Notes: generated from the sequence alone by a model not told the origin. A stretch of 64,000 nucleotides of DNA from Coriobacteriaceae bacterium (GCA_030525945.1 JAUNDT010000006.1:46630-110629), one strand, 5' to 3'. Shown: positions 25,493 through 36,430, counted from the first letter of the stretch. Made by a program: numbers and translations.

Positions 25493-25906
25493 CTACAGGT
25501 CGCCGCCGCCCAACAGGCCGCGCAGGACCTTCTCGGGATCGGCGCTGCCATCGCGAGGCGCCAGAGCCGTAATGCGCTTTTGCATCTTGAGCTCGTGGAG
25601 CTCGTCCTCGAGCACGCGCACGCGGGCGCGGAGCTTCTCAGCCTCACGCTCGCGCTCCTCGGCGCGCTCCTTCATGTCGAGAATGCGCACCACGCCGGCG
25701 AGGTTGATGCCCTCGTCGGTGAGCTGGTTGATGAGCTCCAGGCGCTCGATATCCGCCTGCGAGTACAGGCGTGTGTTGCCGCCCGAGCGCTTGGGCTGCA
25801 CCAGGCCCTTGGACTCGTAGACGCGCAGGGTCTGGGGATGCATGCCCGTGAGTTCCGCCGCAACGGAAATCATGTACAGCGGTTTGTTTCTGCTCTCCTC
25901 GGTCAT
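25493..25906 (-). CDS. hspR: Heat-shock repressor HspR (MerR family)
   Basis: A 137-residue MerR-type regulator. The N-terminal winged helix reads YMISVAAELTGMHPQTLRVYESKGLVQPKRSGGNTRLYSQADIERL (given in parts: MHPQTLRVYE, GLVQPKRS, TRLYSQ), followed by LINQLTDEGINLAGVVRILDM and a charged coiled coil (ERAEEREREAEKLRARV). HspR represses dnaK operons in actinobacteria, usually with DnaK as corepressor. GGGGAG precedes the ATG at 25906. It lies 196 bases after dnaJ, as the last gene of the dnaK-grpE-dnaJ-hspR set, and may also have its own promoter. Confidence 0.92.
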   Translation of the reverse strand: MTEESRNKPLYMISVAAELTGMHPQTLRVYESKGLVQPKRSGGNTRLYSQADIERLELINQLTDEGINLAGVVRILDMKERAEEREREAEKLRARVRVLEDELHELKMQKRITALAPRDGSADPEKVLRGLLGGGDL

Positions 25907-26102
25907 GCCTTGTCTCCCCTATCCTCTGGGCTTTCCCAAGCACCGCAGACTGAGGCCCTGATCTGCGGGCGCCGCACGCAAAGCGCGCCCTTCCCGTTCA
26001 CCCCGGTCCACAGCGCTTGGAAAACCCCTCTTCGTACTTGCGTTTCTATAGCTTACTACGGGATGTGCGCATGCGGGCCCGCTCCTCTTTTACGCCTTTG
26101 CC

Positions 26103-27044
26103 TTAGAGGCGGGACCGATACTGGCGCTCATCTGCCTCCACCAGCTTTTCCAGCGCGGCGCGCTCTTTGTCGGTGAGGCTCGTGGGAACCTGCACCGTCA
26201 CGCTTGCCAGCAGCGCGCCGGTGTGCCCCGGGCGCTTGGCGTCGGGCATGCCCATCTCCTTAAAGCGGAAGCTCTTGCCCGACTGCGTCCCCGCGGGAAC
26301 CTTGAGGCGCAAGGTCTTGCCGGCGGGCGTGGGCACATCCACGGTGCATCCGAGCGCCGCTTCATACATGGAGATCGGCACGTCGAGCGCGACGTCGCCC
26401 GTCTTGCCGCGACGCTTGAACACGGGGTGCTCGGCAACGCGGAACTCGATGAGCATATTGCCGCGCGGACCGCCGTTCACGCCGTACTCGCCGTGGTTTT
26501 TAAAGCGCACCTTCATGCCGTCGTAGCAGCCCGCGGGGATGGTCACCTCGATGGAATCGGTCTCGCCCGTGGACGGGATGCGATGCGTCACGTTGCGCTT
26601 GGCACCGCGCAGGGCCTCGTCGAAGGTCACGTCGATCGTGGCCTTGAGGTCGCTTCCCTTGCGAGCCCTCGCGCGCCCGCCGCCGAACATGTCGCCAAAA
26701 TCAAAGGTCGTGGGGTCGGCGCCGTACGCACCGCTCACGCCCTCTCCGCGGAACATGCTGCCAAAGATATCCGCCATGGATGGACCGCCCGCGCCGCCGG
26801 CGTACCCATAGCCGCCGCCCGCACCCGGGATGCCGCCGAACTGCAGCATCATGTCGTACTCTTTGCGCTTCTCCGGGTTCGACAGCGTGTCATACGCCTC
26901 CGAGATCTCCTTGAACTTGGCCTCGTCGCCGCCGCGATCCGGATGGTACTTTTGCGCAAGCTTGCGGAATGCCGACTTGATGTCCTTGTCGGAGGCGTTC
27001 TTGCTCACGCCCAAGACGTCATAGAAGTTCTTTGCAGAAGGCAT
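26103..27044 (-). CDS. dnaJ: DnaJ/CbpA-type J-domain co-chaperone
   Basis: A 313-residue type II Hsp40. The J-domain (residues 1-70) has the HPD motif in QKYHPDRGG. A Gly-rich linker follows (GGIPGAGGGYGYAGGAGG), then two C-terminal beta domains (ATIDVTFDEALRGAKR; VPISMYEAALGCTVDVPT; GKTLRLKVPAGTQSGKSFR). The four CxxCxGxG repeats of type I DnaJ are absent. It stimulates the DnaK ATPase and delivers substrates. AAGGAGG lies 6 bases before the ATG. It is third in the dnaK-grpE-dnaJ-hspR order, 77 bases after grpE. Confidence 0.93.
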   Translation of the reverse strand: MPSAKNFYDVLGVSKNASDKDIKSAFRKLAQKYHPDRGGDEAKFKEISEAYDTLSNPEKRKEYDMMLQFGGIPGAGGGYGYAGGAGGPSMADIFGSMFRGEGVSGAYGADPTTFDFGDMFGGGRARARKGSDLKATIDVTFDEALRGAKRNVTHRIPSTGETDSIEVTIPAGCYDGMKVRFKNHGEYGVNGGPRGNMLIEFRVAEHPVFKRRGKTGDVALDVPISMYEAALGCTVDVPTPAGKTLRLKVPAGTQSGKSFRFKEMGMPDAKRPGHTGALLASVTVQVPTSLTDKERAALEKLVEADERQYRSRL

Positions 27045-27121
27045 ATGAACCCTCCTTTCTCAAATGAGGCCCCGGGAGCGTTGTCCCAGGGCCCCGCTTG
27101 TGCAGTGTAGATGCCCGAAAG

Positions 27122-27907
27122 CTACTCGGCAGTGGTCTCGGTGTCCGCGGACTCCGCCTCGCTGCCGGCCTCAGGCTCGGGCGCGGGGCGCTTGGACCCG
27201 CCGTACGTAACCGTGACCATGGCCGGGCGCAGGATCTTGCCGCCCATGCGGTAGCCCTTCTGGTACACGTCGTTCACGGTCTCGTCGTACTGCTCGGCAT
27301 CCTCCACACGGCCCACGGCCTGGTGGATGTTGGGGTCAAACGCCTCGCCCTTGGGGTCGATTGCCTCAACGCCCTCATGGTCGAACACGCCCATGAGCTT
27401 GGCGCGCACGGCATCCACACCGTCCACGAACTGCTTGAAGTCGTCGGCGAGCTCCTGGCCGCGTGCATGGTCGAGCGCACGCTCCATGTCGTCCACCACG
27501 GGGAGCAGCGCCTCGACGAGCTTCTCGGTTGCACGGGCGCGCTCATCCAGGCGCTCCTGCGCCGTGCGGCGGCGGTAGTTCTCCCAATCGGCCTGCAGGC
27601 GCGCGTGGCGGTTCACGGCATCCGCGGCCTTGGCCTCGGCGGCGTCCTTGGCCTCCTGGGCCTGGGTGAGCTCAGCGCGAACCTCGGCGAGCTCCTCGGC
27701 CGCCTTGTCGTACTTGAGCTTGAAATCGTTGTCGGCGGCTTCCTCGCCCGCGCGAATGGCGGCCTCGACCATCTCCTCCTCGGTCATGCCCTCAGCGGTG
27801 TCGGCCATGGCTGCTGCCTCCTTTTCTGCAACGTCCGCGTGCGCGGTCTCGGCGGGCTCAGGTGCCTGCTCGGATGCCTCAACGACATCCTCTACGGGTA
27901 TCTTCAC
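27122..27907 (-). CDS. grpE: Nucleotide exchange factor GrpE
   Basis: About 261 residues. An acidic, poorly conserved N-terminus (about 70 residues) leads to a long coiled coil (AEELAEVRAELTQAQEAKDA) and the GrpE core: RLQADWENYRRRTAQER, LLPVVDDMERAL, EAFDPNIHQAVGRVED and VYQKGYRMGGKILRPAMVTV. The tail is acidic. GrpE releases ADP from DnaK. The start is GTG at 27907, which follows GGAGAGA by 5 bases; the apparent start 16 codons earlier lacks a site. It follows dnaK by 115 bases. Confidence 0.92.
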   Translation of the reverse strand: MKIPVEDVVEASEQAPEPAETAHADVAEKEAAAMADTAEGMTEEEMVEAAIRAGEEAADNDFKLKYDKAAEELAEVRAELTQAQEAKDAAEAKAADAVNRHARLQADWENYRRRTAQERLDERARATEKLVEALLPVVDDMERALDHARGQELADDFKQFVDGVDAVRAKLMGVFDHEGVEAIDPKGEAFDPNIHQAVGRVEDAEQYDETVNDVYQKGYRMGGKILRPAMVTVTYGGSKRPAPEPEAGSEAESADTETTAE

Positions 27908-28022
27908 GTCCGTCTCTCCTTTATACAAAGGGGCGACCGGCCTGCCAGCTGGCAAACCCGCCGCCCCGAACTCTTAGCTACGTGCAATGGCGCGCTCGGG
28001 CGCCGTGCGCACATGCACGGAC

Positions 28023-29939
<1,917 letters not shown>

Positions 29940-30003
29940 TCAGAGGCGGTTGCCCGAGGCGCGTCGCGTGTTTGTTCAAGGCATAGTGTATCCCCTTATG
30001 CGC

Positions 30004-30026
30004 TGACTTATACAAAATCTAAGTCA
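30004..30026. promoter_or_regulatory. Inverted repeat upstream of dnaK, candidate operator
   Basis: TGACTTA (30004-30010) and TAAGTCA (30020-30026) are perfect reverse complements separated by 9 bases, about 95 bases before the dnaK start. A TTGACT-like -35 overlaps the repeat on the minus strand. HspR would be the expected binder from gene context only. Confidence 0.45.
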
Positions 30027-30169
30027 ATTCATATAAGATTTCCTATCCTCCACAACTCAACTCAGCCGCAGCGGACCATTTTCCCTATTCTCCGCGCCCA
30101 AATTGCCATTCCGAACTGCACCACCCAGGGCAATTCCGCGTTCTGGGGCGCCGATTTATCACATGAATT

Positions 30170-30294
30170 CGCAAATGTGGGGACACTTTTGGATACCCCT
30201 GGGTATAACGGAAACACGGCGAGCATAAGCGCAGGTAGATAGCGTGATCGTTTTTTCGTACTTCTCGAACGCCGTTTTTATCCCCACATTTGCG
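30170..30294. repeat. Inverted-repeat element, upstream copy (about 125 bp)
   Basis: CGCAAATGTGGGGA (30170-30183) is the exact complement of TCCCCACATTTGCG (30281-30294). The inner edge of the right arm reads GTTTTTATCCCCACATTTGC, a 20-base string that recurs exactly at 31734-31753. The interior holds a smaller ATACCC/GGGTAT palindrome. Confidence 0.75.
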
Positions 30295-30382
30295 TAACAG
30301 CACTTCCCTTGTTTTTCTCCGCATGTATATCGGGGCATCTCAGCATCCAAATCGAACCTCAAACGAGCAACTTGGAGGGGCT

Positions 30383-31531
30383 ATGCCTATCGAAACCTTT
30401 ACCGAACGTAGCGTTATTTGCGACAAAACCGCCTTTAAGTATTACCGGACGCCCCCTCGGTATCTTGGAGCGTGTCCCAAGCTTCCCGGCTGCAATCCGC
30501 GCTTGCATTACAGCGATCTTCGCAGCGCCCCTCTGGTTACCGAGGTGCTGGGGCTCCCCATTCACATACTCACTGCAAACCCAAATGCCCGGTCTCAAGG
30601 CAGGACTCTTCGCTATCACGTAATCAGTCGTGAGCTGCCTCCCGGCTCTACAAGAGAAACGCCTCACGGTTTCTCAATCGCCTCACCTGAGCTCACGCTT
30701 TTCACACTTTCGAGAACGCTCACGTTCAATCAACTCGTCATGGCGATGTATGAAATGTGCGGCAGGTTCTCGATATTCGCTCCGTCGGATTCCCTTGCGT
30801 CCGAACTTCACATCCGAGGTTGCGACCATCTGGCTGATGGGTGGTCTTGCGTTGCAAACGAAGCGGGCGCGCAAACCTCACTGTGGAATAGGCAGCCCCT
30901 CACGAGCGTCCACTCGCTGCAGGCTTTTGGAGCGGCGCTTGGGGATATGCGAGGTGCCAAACTCTTTTTGAAGGCAGTAAGTTGCGTGAGTGGAATAACC
31001 GCATCCCCCTTTGAGGCGCAAGCTGCCATGTTGCTGTGGATGGATCCAGCTCTTGGAGGATGGGGGTACCGAAATATCGAAAGCAACGTTTCCGTTACAT
31101 ACGATAGGCGCTCAAAAGTCCTGGCTGACTCCCATCATGCCGAGGTTGACATACGCGTAACGTCGCCGGAGGGGCAGCGTGAGTGGATGCTCGAATGCCA
31201 GGGAAAGATTGTTCACGACCGAATTGGGGCGGGCACCAAGGACGCGCAGCGCGTAACCGCGCTGCAGGCGATGGGGCATCAGGTGACCATGTTGACCAGC
31301 GATCAGATCAGAGATCCGCAAAAGTTCGAGGTGCTTCTCGGTATGCTCTCGGATAATCTCGGGATTAGCTGGGCGGATAAAACCGGAAGGGAAATACTGG
31401 CTGAAAACAACCTCAGAGCAGATATCTTTTCCGACTGGCTTTTCTTGCAAAATGAACCGACGGAAACGGAGTTGCTCAGACGGAAGCTTTTGAATAAAAA
31501 GCGAAGGGCTGCCGGCGGTTTTCCCAATTAG
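30383..31531 (+). CDS. Predicted restriction-endonuclease-like (Vsr/DUF559-type) protein
   Basis: A 382-residue protein with no firm family assignment. The N-terminal half (LHYSDLRSAPLVTEVLGLPIH, then ASPELTLFTLSRTLTFNQLV) resembles the accessory domain of coriobacterial proteins that often carry a C-terminal Vsr/DUF559 nuclease fold. The C-terminal half has SPFEAQAAMLLW, then AEVDIRV, then WMLECQGKIVHDR, and VTALQAMGHQVTMLTSDQI, which fits a PD-(D/E)XK core with acidic, acidic and Glu-x-x-x-Lys-like residues. GGAGGGG lies 2-4 bases before the ATG at 30383. The gene is more AT-rich than its neighbours, lies against the main gene direction, and is flanked on both sides by inverted-repeat elements. 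These are signs of transfer. No methylase partner is present. Confidence 0.6.
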   Translation: MPIETFTERSVICDKTAFKYYRTPPRYLGACPKLPGCNPRLHYSDLRSAPLVTEVLGLPIHILTANPNARSQGRTLRYHVISRELPPGSTRETPHGFSIASPELTLFTLSRTLTFNQLVMAMYEMCGRFSIFAPSDSLASELHIRGCDHLADGWSCVANEAGAQTSLWNRQPLTSVHSLQAFGAALGDMRGAKLFLKAVSCVSGITASPFEAQAAMLLWMDPALGGWGYRNIESNVSVTYDRRSKVLADSHHAEVDIRVTSPEGQREWMLECQGKIVHDRIGAGTKDAQRVTALQAMGHQVTMLTSDQIRDPQKFEVLLGMLSDNLGISWADKTGREILAENNLRADIFSDWLFLQNEPTETELLRRKLLNKKRRAAGGFPN

Positions 31532-31628
31532 CGACGCGCGGAACGGCAGAAACGGCGGGTAAAGCTCCTCGATGTAATAACCAGGCCAGGAAGCATGAAC
31601 CAAAACGGCCACGTCACGCGTTCAGCTC

Positions 31629-31757
31629 TGCAATTGTGGGGATAAAACTTGATTTAGCCAAGTATCCATTTTTTTGACAGGTCATCTACCTGCGCTTTTT
31701 ATTGGCATAGGGGCCCCTATACTCGAGAATCACGTTTTTATCCCCACATTTGCAATT
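31629..31757. repeat. Inverted-repeat element, downstream copy (about 129 bp)
   Basis: The left end TGCAATTGTGGGGATAAAAC (31629-31648) is nearly the complement of the right arm GTTTTTATCCCCACATTTGC (31734-31753); the two ends extend to AATT. The interior contains a perfect 14-bp palindrome ATAGGGGCCCCTAT. The right arm matches the arm of the element at 30170-30294 exactly over 20 bases. Confidence 0.75.
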
Positions 31758-32005
31758 CTTGATGTAGAGCAGCCCAGTTCAACCTGCATTGAAAAGGGCC
31801 ACGCGCGAGAATTGGGCCGCCGATGGGCATGGCCGGCCCCAGGTTTTGCGGCAGGCCTTGGACCGCTCCTGGTCGCGCAAAGGCGGTTGAGTTGGGCGGT
31901 AGAGCAGCGGCCGTCGGGTGGTGGTCGCCCGGCGAGCGGTGGCGTGGCTCGAACGTAGCGACCTGGAACTGAACAGGCGGCCCTTGCTGGCGGTACGGAT
32001 CATCC

Positions 32006-32070
32006 TTGCGAACTGAACGGGCTGCCCCCACAGGCCGCACTTGCGAACAATGGGGACAGCCCTTGCGAAC
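32006..32070. repeat. TTGCGAAC triple repeat with an enclosed inverted repeat
   Basis: TTGCGAAC occurs at 32006-32013, 32041-32048 and 32063-32070. Between the first and third, GGGCTGCCCCCA (32019-32030) and TGGGGACAGCCC (32051-32062) are complementary at 11 of 12 positions. Confidence 0.65.
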
Positions 32071-32146
32071 AGGACAAACTGCAAAGAGGTGCATGAGTTA
32101 CCCAGAGCTGACTCGGCGAACGGTCGATATTTCCGGCCGGGAAGTC

Positions 32147-32174
32147 TTGCAATGCCGGGTGCGCGTGGTAAGTT
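32147..32174 (+). promoter_or_regulatory. Putative ferredoxin promoter
   Basis: TTGCAA (32147-32152) and TAAGTT (32169-32174) are separated by 16 bases, 65 bases before the ferredoxin ATG. Confidence 0.4.
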
Positions 32175-32238
32175 ACTTTCAGTACAAGACCCGCCGCCTC
32201 TTCGGCTTTGGCGCCGGGCATAACTGAGGAGGTACATC

Positions 32239-32424
32239 ATGGCTCATCCGATTATTGATGCTGACGAGTGCATCGCTTGCGGCGTTTGCGTTGACGCCTG
32301 CCCCGCTGGCGTTCTCGAGCTGAACGACGTCGCCACCGTGTCCGACGAGGATTCCTGCGTGGCCTGTGGCGCTTGCCAGGACGCCTGCCCCGCCGGCGCA
32401 ATCACCGAGATCGCCGAGGACTAG
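32239..32424 (+). CDS. 2[4Fe-4S] ferredoxin
   Basis: A 61-residue ferredoxin of the clostridial type. Two CxxCxxCxxxCP motifs (CIACGVCVDACPAG and CVACGACQDACPAG) bind two [4Fe-4S] clusters and mark an internal duplication. It would carry electrons at low potential in the cytoplasm, for example for pyruvate:ferredoxin oxidoreductase or hydrogenase, as in other anaerobes; partners are not in this window. GAGGAGG lies about 6 bases before the ATG. A strong terminator follows, so it is monocistronic. Confidence 0.95.
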   Translation: MAHPIIDADECIACGVCVDACPAGVLELNDVATVSDEDSCVACGACQDACPAGAITEIAED

Positions 32425-32744
32425 TCGCGAACTCGATTCGCTTCCAGCGAAACCGCAAAGCCCGGTCTCCGAAAGGAGGCCGGGCTTTTTTATACACGCG
32501 TACGGGCTACCCTCAGGCGGGCTGTAGACGAAAGGAACCATTCAGCCGTAAACCATCCCCCATTTCTTGGACACGAAAACGATAGTCCTAAAACGGGAAG
32601 CTACTTATATGAGGACCGACCTGAGGTACAAGCACGACGAGGACCCCCTCATGAAGGCCGCCAAGTTTCACGACGCCAGCCTCGGCCGCCGCACCATCGC
32701 AGCGCAGCCGCGCGACCACGCGTATGCCGCCTGCCCGCCCGCAC
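32425..32744. other. Gap between the ferredoxin and mfd
   Basis: It contains the ferredoxin terminator, then about 250 bases. A plus-strand open frame from an ATG at 32609 runs into the 3' end of mfd and encodes a 56-residue peptide with a weak GGGAAG site 9 bases upstream. It resembles no family I know and is not annotated as a gene. Confidence 0.4.
32457..32491 (+). terminator. Rho-independent terminator of the ferredoxin gene
   Basis: AAAGCCCGGTCTCC pairs with GGAGGCCGGGCTTT around GAAA, followed by T. One G-T pair interrupts a 14-pair stem. Confidence 0.93.
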
Positions 32745-35700
32745 TTAGTCGTCGTCGCCGGAGGGGCCGAGCTGGGTGAGGATTGCCAACGCAGCCTGGA
32801 CGGGGCCCACGCCGCCCGATGCGACGTCGGCGTTGATACCGCGACCGATGCCGCTGCCCGCACCGGCGCCCGTCTTGTAGGGCACCGTGAACTTGCGCGT
32901 CTTGGGGAACGCGATCGCACCCAGCTTGGTACGCAGCTCGAACGCAACGTCCTTGGGAACGTCAACGCCCTGGTAGGTGAGCTTGCCGCCGGTGAGTACC
33001 ACGCTCTCGAGCCCCAGACGGTCCGCGCGAATGCGGATGCGCGTGCGGTCGAACAGGTTCTGCGCCGCCTCGGGCAGGACGCCGAAGGTCTCCTCGCACT
33101 CCTCCTGCAGCGCATCGACCTGCTCCAGCATGTCGGCGGCCGCCAGCTTGCGGTACACCAGCACGCGACGATCGACCGCGGGCACGTACTCCTCGGCCAA
33201 GAAGAAGTCCGCCGGCAGGTTGATGCCCACGCCGGCCTGCTCCACATCCGCCCCGCCGCTCTCGCCGCGGGCTTCCGCCACGGCCTGCCCCAGCATCTGC
33301 GTGAACAGGTCAAAACCCACGCTCGACAAATTGCCGTGCTGCTCGGCGCCCACGAGCGAACCAGCGCCGCGGATCTCGAGGTCGCGCATGGCGATGCGCA
33401 TGCCGCTGCCCAGGTCCTGGAACTCGGAAAGGGCGGTCAGGCGCGCCATGGCCTCCTCGGTGAGCGGCAGCTCGCCAGGGAACATGAAGTACGCGTACGC
33501 CTGCGTGGCAGAACGCCCCACGCGACCCTTGAGCTGGTAGAGCTGCGCCAAACCCAAGCGCTGCGAGTCCTCGATAATGAGCGTGTTCGCACTCGCGTTG
33601 TCGATACCGCTCTCCACGATCGTGGTAGCGATGAGCACGTCGATCTTCTTGGTGGCGAACTGCACCATCACGTCCTCGACCTCACGCGGGCTCATTTTGC
33701 CGTGCGCCACGCCGATGCGCGCCTCGGGCGCGGCCTCGAGCACGCGCTCCACGGCGTCATCGATGGTCTTCACGCGGTTCGACACGTAATACACCTGCCC
33801 GCCGCGCCCGATTTCCAGGCGAATCGCGGCGCTCACCACATCCGGGTCGTACTCGCCCACATGCACCGACACCGGCCGCCTGCCCGTGGGCGGCGTAGTG
33901 ATGAGGCTCATGTCGCGCACGCCGCTCATAGCCATCTGCATGGTGCGCGGAATGGGCGTCGCCGAAAGCGTGAGCACGTCGATCTGCTCGCGCATGTTCT
34001 TGAGCTGCTCTTTGTGCTGCACGCCAAAGCGCTGCTCCTCATCGATAATCACCAGGCCCAGCTCATGCGGGTTCACGTCGGCCGAGAGCAGGCGGTGCGT
34101 GCCAATGAGCACGTCGACCTTGCCTTCCGCGAACGCGGCGAGCGCCCGGCGCTGCTGACCGGCCGTGCGGAAGCGCGAAAGCACCTCGACCTCCACGCCG
34201 AACGGGGCGAAGCGCTCGAAAAACGTCTCGTAATGCTGCTGCGCCAGAATGGTGGTGGGACACAGCACCATGACCTGCCGGCCGCCGTCCACGCACTTGA
34301 ACGCCGCGCGCAGGGCCACCTCGGTCTTGCCAAAGCCCACGTCGCCGCACAGCAGGCGGTCCATGGGCTTGGTCGACTCCATGTCGGCCTTGATATCGGC
34401 AATCGCGTCGAGCTGGTCGTGCGTCTCGTCGTAAGGAAAGCTCTCCTCCATCTCGATCTGCGCGGCGCTGTCCGGCCCAAAGGCAAAGCCCGTGATCGAG
34501 CTGCGGCGCGTATACAGGTCGACCAGGTCGAAGGCGAGTTTTTTGGCGCTCTTGCGCGCCTTGGCGGTGGCGCGGCTCCAATCGGCGGTGTTCAGCCGCG
34601 TGAGGCGCGGGTTATCGCCGTCGGGGCCCACGTAGCGCGTAATGCGATCGACCTGCTCGAGCGGCACGAACAGCTTGTCGCCGCCGGCGTATTCCAGCAG
34701 GAAGTAGTCGCGCTCCTTGCCCGCCACCTCCTGGCGGACGATCTCGGCGAACAGGGCCACGCCGTGCGTGCTGTGGACCACGTAATCGCCCGGTTTGAAC
34801 GGGAACGTGACCTCGGTGATGTCCACGCGGCGACGCGGACGGCCACGGCGGCCGTCCATACGGCTGTTGAGGTCGGCGAGGCTGAACACCGCCAGATGCG
34901 CGCTGGGAATGACCACACCCGAGGGCACGGGCGCGTCCACGAACGTCACCCGCCCGCGCGTGATGGTGGGCACGGTAACAGCGGCGCCATCCTCGATGCC
35001 CCGCTCGTTGATCTTGTCCGCATCGCGCTTGAGCAGCGTCACGTTCACGCGGGCGGCGCCCACCGCGCCCGCGTTCTCGGGCGCCGTCTGCAAGGACTCC
35101 TCAAAGGGGATGTTCACGTCGGTGAAGGAGAGCTCCATGGACTCGCGCGCACCGCGATCGGGAATGGCGAACACGCAGGCGAACCGGTTGTTCACCACCT
35201 CTTGAATACGGCTGATGAAGCGGTTGTCCGACCCTGCAAGCGCCGGCTGCTCGATCTTGAGCTCAGCGGTCACGCGGCCGCCTGCACGGATGAGGCTCAC
35301 GTAGTTCAGCCGCTGCTGCGCCCCAAAGTCGAGCTCCTGCGGACGCACGTACAGCCCGTCCAGGCGCGCAATCTTCGCCTCGCCGGCACGGCGCTCCAAA
35401 TCCTCGTACGCACGCGAGCAATCGTCGAACAGCGACCGCGGTTCGGACAGAATGACCAGCGCATCCTTGTGAATATGGGCGAGCGGGCTCACCGTGCCCT
35501 CGTACATGAGGGGCAAAAAGCGCTCGAGCTCCGGCGTGACCACGCGCGCCTGCACCAACTCGAGCAGGGCGGCGAGCTCGGTGTCGTTTTGAGCCGGCAA
35601 ATACAGCGCGGCGGAGAGGCGCTTAACCGCCTCGTCGGTGAGGGCGAGCTCGCGCACCGGAGCAATCTCGACGCGCTCCTCGTCGCCGATGGTCTGCCCC

Positions 35701-36332
35701 GTAGAGGCCACCATCAGGCGAATGCGGTCGATCTCGTCGCCGAAGAACTCGATGCGCACGGGAGCGGTCGCCTGAGCGGCCCACACCTCAACCGTGTCGC
35801 CCTGCACACGGAACAGCCCCGGCACGTCGGCGGCGTCCGAGCGGGTGTAACCCATGCCCACGAGCAGCTCGGGCACGTGCTCAAAGGCGATCTCCTGCCC
35901 CACTTCAAACGAGGTCGATGCCCAATACCGGCTCGACGCCGGAGGCACGCAGCGCAGCAGCGAACGCGCCGAGGCCACCATAACGCACAGATCACCTGCA
36001 GCGATGCGGGACAGCGCCGAGCAACGGGCGGCCACGACCGCATCGTCGGGCTCGGCGTTCTTCCACGGGTAATCTTTGCGCTCGGGGAACCGCGCCACGT
36101 GATCCGCGCCCACATACGCCGCAATCGAGCGAGCCGCGCGGTCGGCGGCGTCCTCACCCGAAACGATATAGACCGTCGGACGCGGGCGACGGGCGAACTG
36201 CGCCGCTACCATGAGCGTGCGCGCCGACTGGGAAACCGCCAGCGTGGCGTCCTCCCCCGCGGCCAGCGCGGCCTCGACAGCCTGCACGGATTCGTCGGTG
36301 TAAAGCTGGGCAGCAATTCGGTGAATGAGCAT
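32745..36332 (-). CDS. mfd: Transcription-repair coupling factor Mfd
   Basis: A 1195-residue DNA translocase that removes RNA polymerase stalled at lesions and recruits the UvrABC system. It has N-terminal UvrB-homology domains (EVWAAQATAPVRIEFFGDEIDRI), the RNA polymerase-interacting CarD-like domain (FKPGDYVVHSTHGVALF), and the RecG-like helicase: FPYDETHDQLDAI, LLCGDVGFGKTEVALRAAF (Walker A), VIIDEEQRFGV (DEEQ box), LSATPIPRTM, and the motif VI region LKGRVGRS. The ATG at 36332 is chosen on the AGGT site 5 bases upstream; a TTG 13 codons earlier is the alternative. The C-terminus (GAGAGSGIGRGINADVASGG) has a Gly-rich tail. Confidence 0.96.
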   Translation of the reverse strand: MLIHRIAAQLYTDESVQAVEAALAAGEDATLAVSQSARTLMVAAQFARRPRPTVYIVSGEDAADRAARSIAAYVGADHVARFPERKDYPWKNAEPDDAVVAARCSALSRIAAGDLCVMVASARSLLRCVPPASSRYWASTSFEVGQEIAFEHVPELLVGMGYTRSDAADVPGLFRVQGDTVEVWAAQATAPVRIEFFGDEIDRIRLMVASTGQTIGDEERVEIAPVRELALTDEAVKRLSAALYLPAQNDTELAALLELVQARVVTPELERFLPLMYEGTVSPLAHIHKDALVILSEPRSLFDDCSRAYEDLERRAGEAKIARLDGLYVRPQELDFGAQQRLNYVSLIRAGGRVTAELKIEQPALAGSDNRFISRIQEVVNNRFACVFAIPDRGARESMELSFTDVNIPFEESLQTAPENAGAVGAARVNVTLLKRDADKINERGIEDGAAVTVPTITRGRVTFVDAPVPSGVVIPSAHLAVFSLADLNSRMDGRRGRPRRRVDITEVTFPFKPGDYVVHSTHGVALFAEIVRQEVAGKERDYFLLEYAGGDKLFVPLEQVDRITRYVGPDGDNPRLTRLNTADWSRATAKARKSAKKLAFDLVDLYTRRSSITGFAFGPDSAAQIEMEESFPYDETHDQLDAIADIKADMESTKPMDRLLCGDVGFGKTEVALRAAFKCVDGGRQVMVLCPTTILAQQHYETFFERFAPFGVEVEVLSRFRTAGQQRRALAAFAEGKVDVLIGTHRLLSADVNPHELGLVIIDEEQRFGVQHKEQLKNMREQIDVLTLSATPIPRTMQMAMSGVRDMSLITTPPTGRRPVSVHVGEYDPDVVSAAIRLEIGRGGQVYYVSNRVKTIDDAVERVLEAAPEARIGVAHGKMSPREVEDVMVQFATKKIDVLIATTIVESGIDNASANTLIIEDSQRLGLAQLYQLKGRVGRSATQAYAYFMFPGELPLTEEAMARLTALSEFQDLGSGMRIAMRDLEIRGAGSLVGAEQHGNLSSVGFDLFTQMLGQAVAEARGESGGADVEQAGVGINLPADFFLAEEYVPAVDRRVLVYRKLAAADMLEQVDALQEECEETFGVLPEAAQNLFDRTRIRIRADRLGLESVVLTGGKLTYQGVDVPKDVAFELRTKLGAIAFPKTRKFTVPYKTGAGAGSGIGRGINADVASGGVGPVQAALAILTQLGPSGDDD

Positions 36333-36430
36333 AAGGCACCTATCAAACAGCCCGAAAGGGGGTATACTCAAAGTGCACAGCGGCGCCCGCGTCTCTTAGA
36401 ACGTTGGCGGGCAGCGCGGTGTATGGTTGA

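Larger units (their letters stand above)
31532..32238. other. Gene-free, repeat-rich gap between the nuclease-like gene and the ferredoxin
   Basis: The 707 bases hold the second inverted-repeat element (31629-31757), a GC-rich stretch with no believable gene, and a small repeat cluster (32006-32070) with three TTGCGAAC copies and a 12-bp inverted repeat. A ferredoxin promoter candidate lies at 32147-32174. Confidence 0.6.

Noticed and set aside
32609..32779. 56-residue open frame between the ferredoxin and mfd
   Set aside because: Weak ribosome-binding site, overlap with the mfd 3' end and no recognisable similarity.
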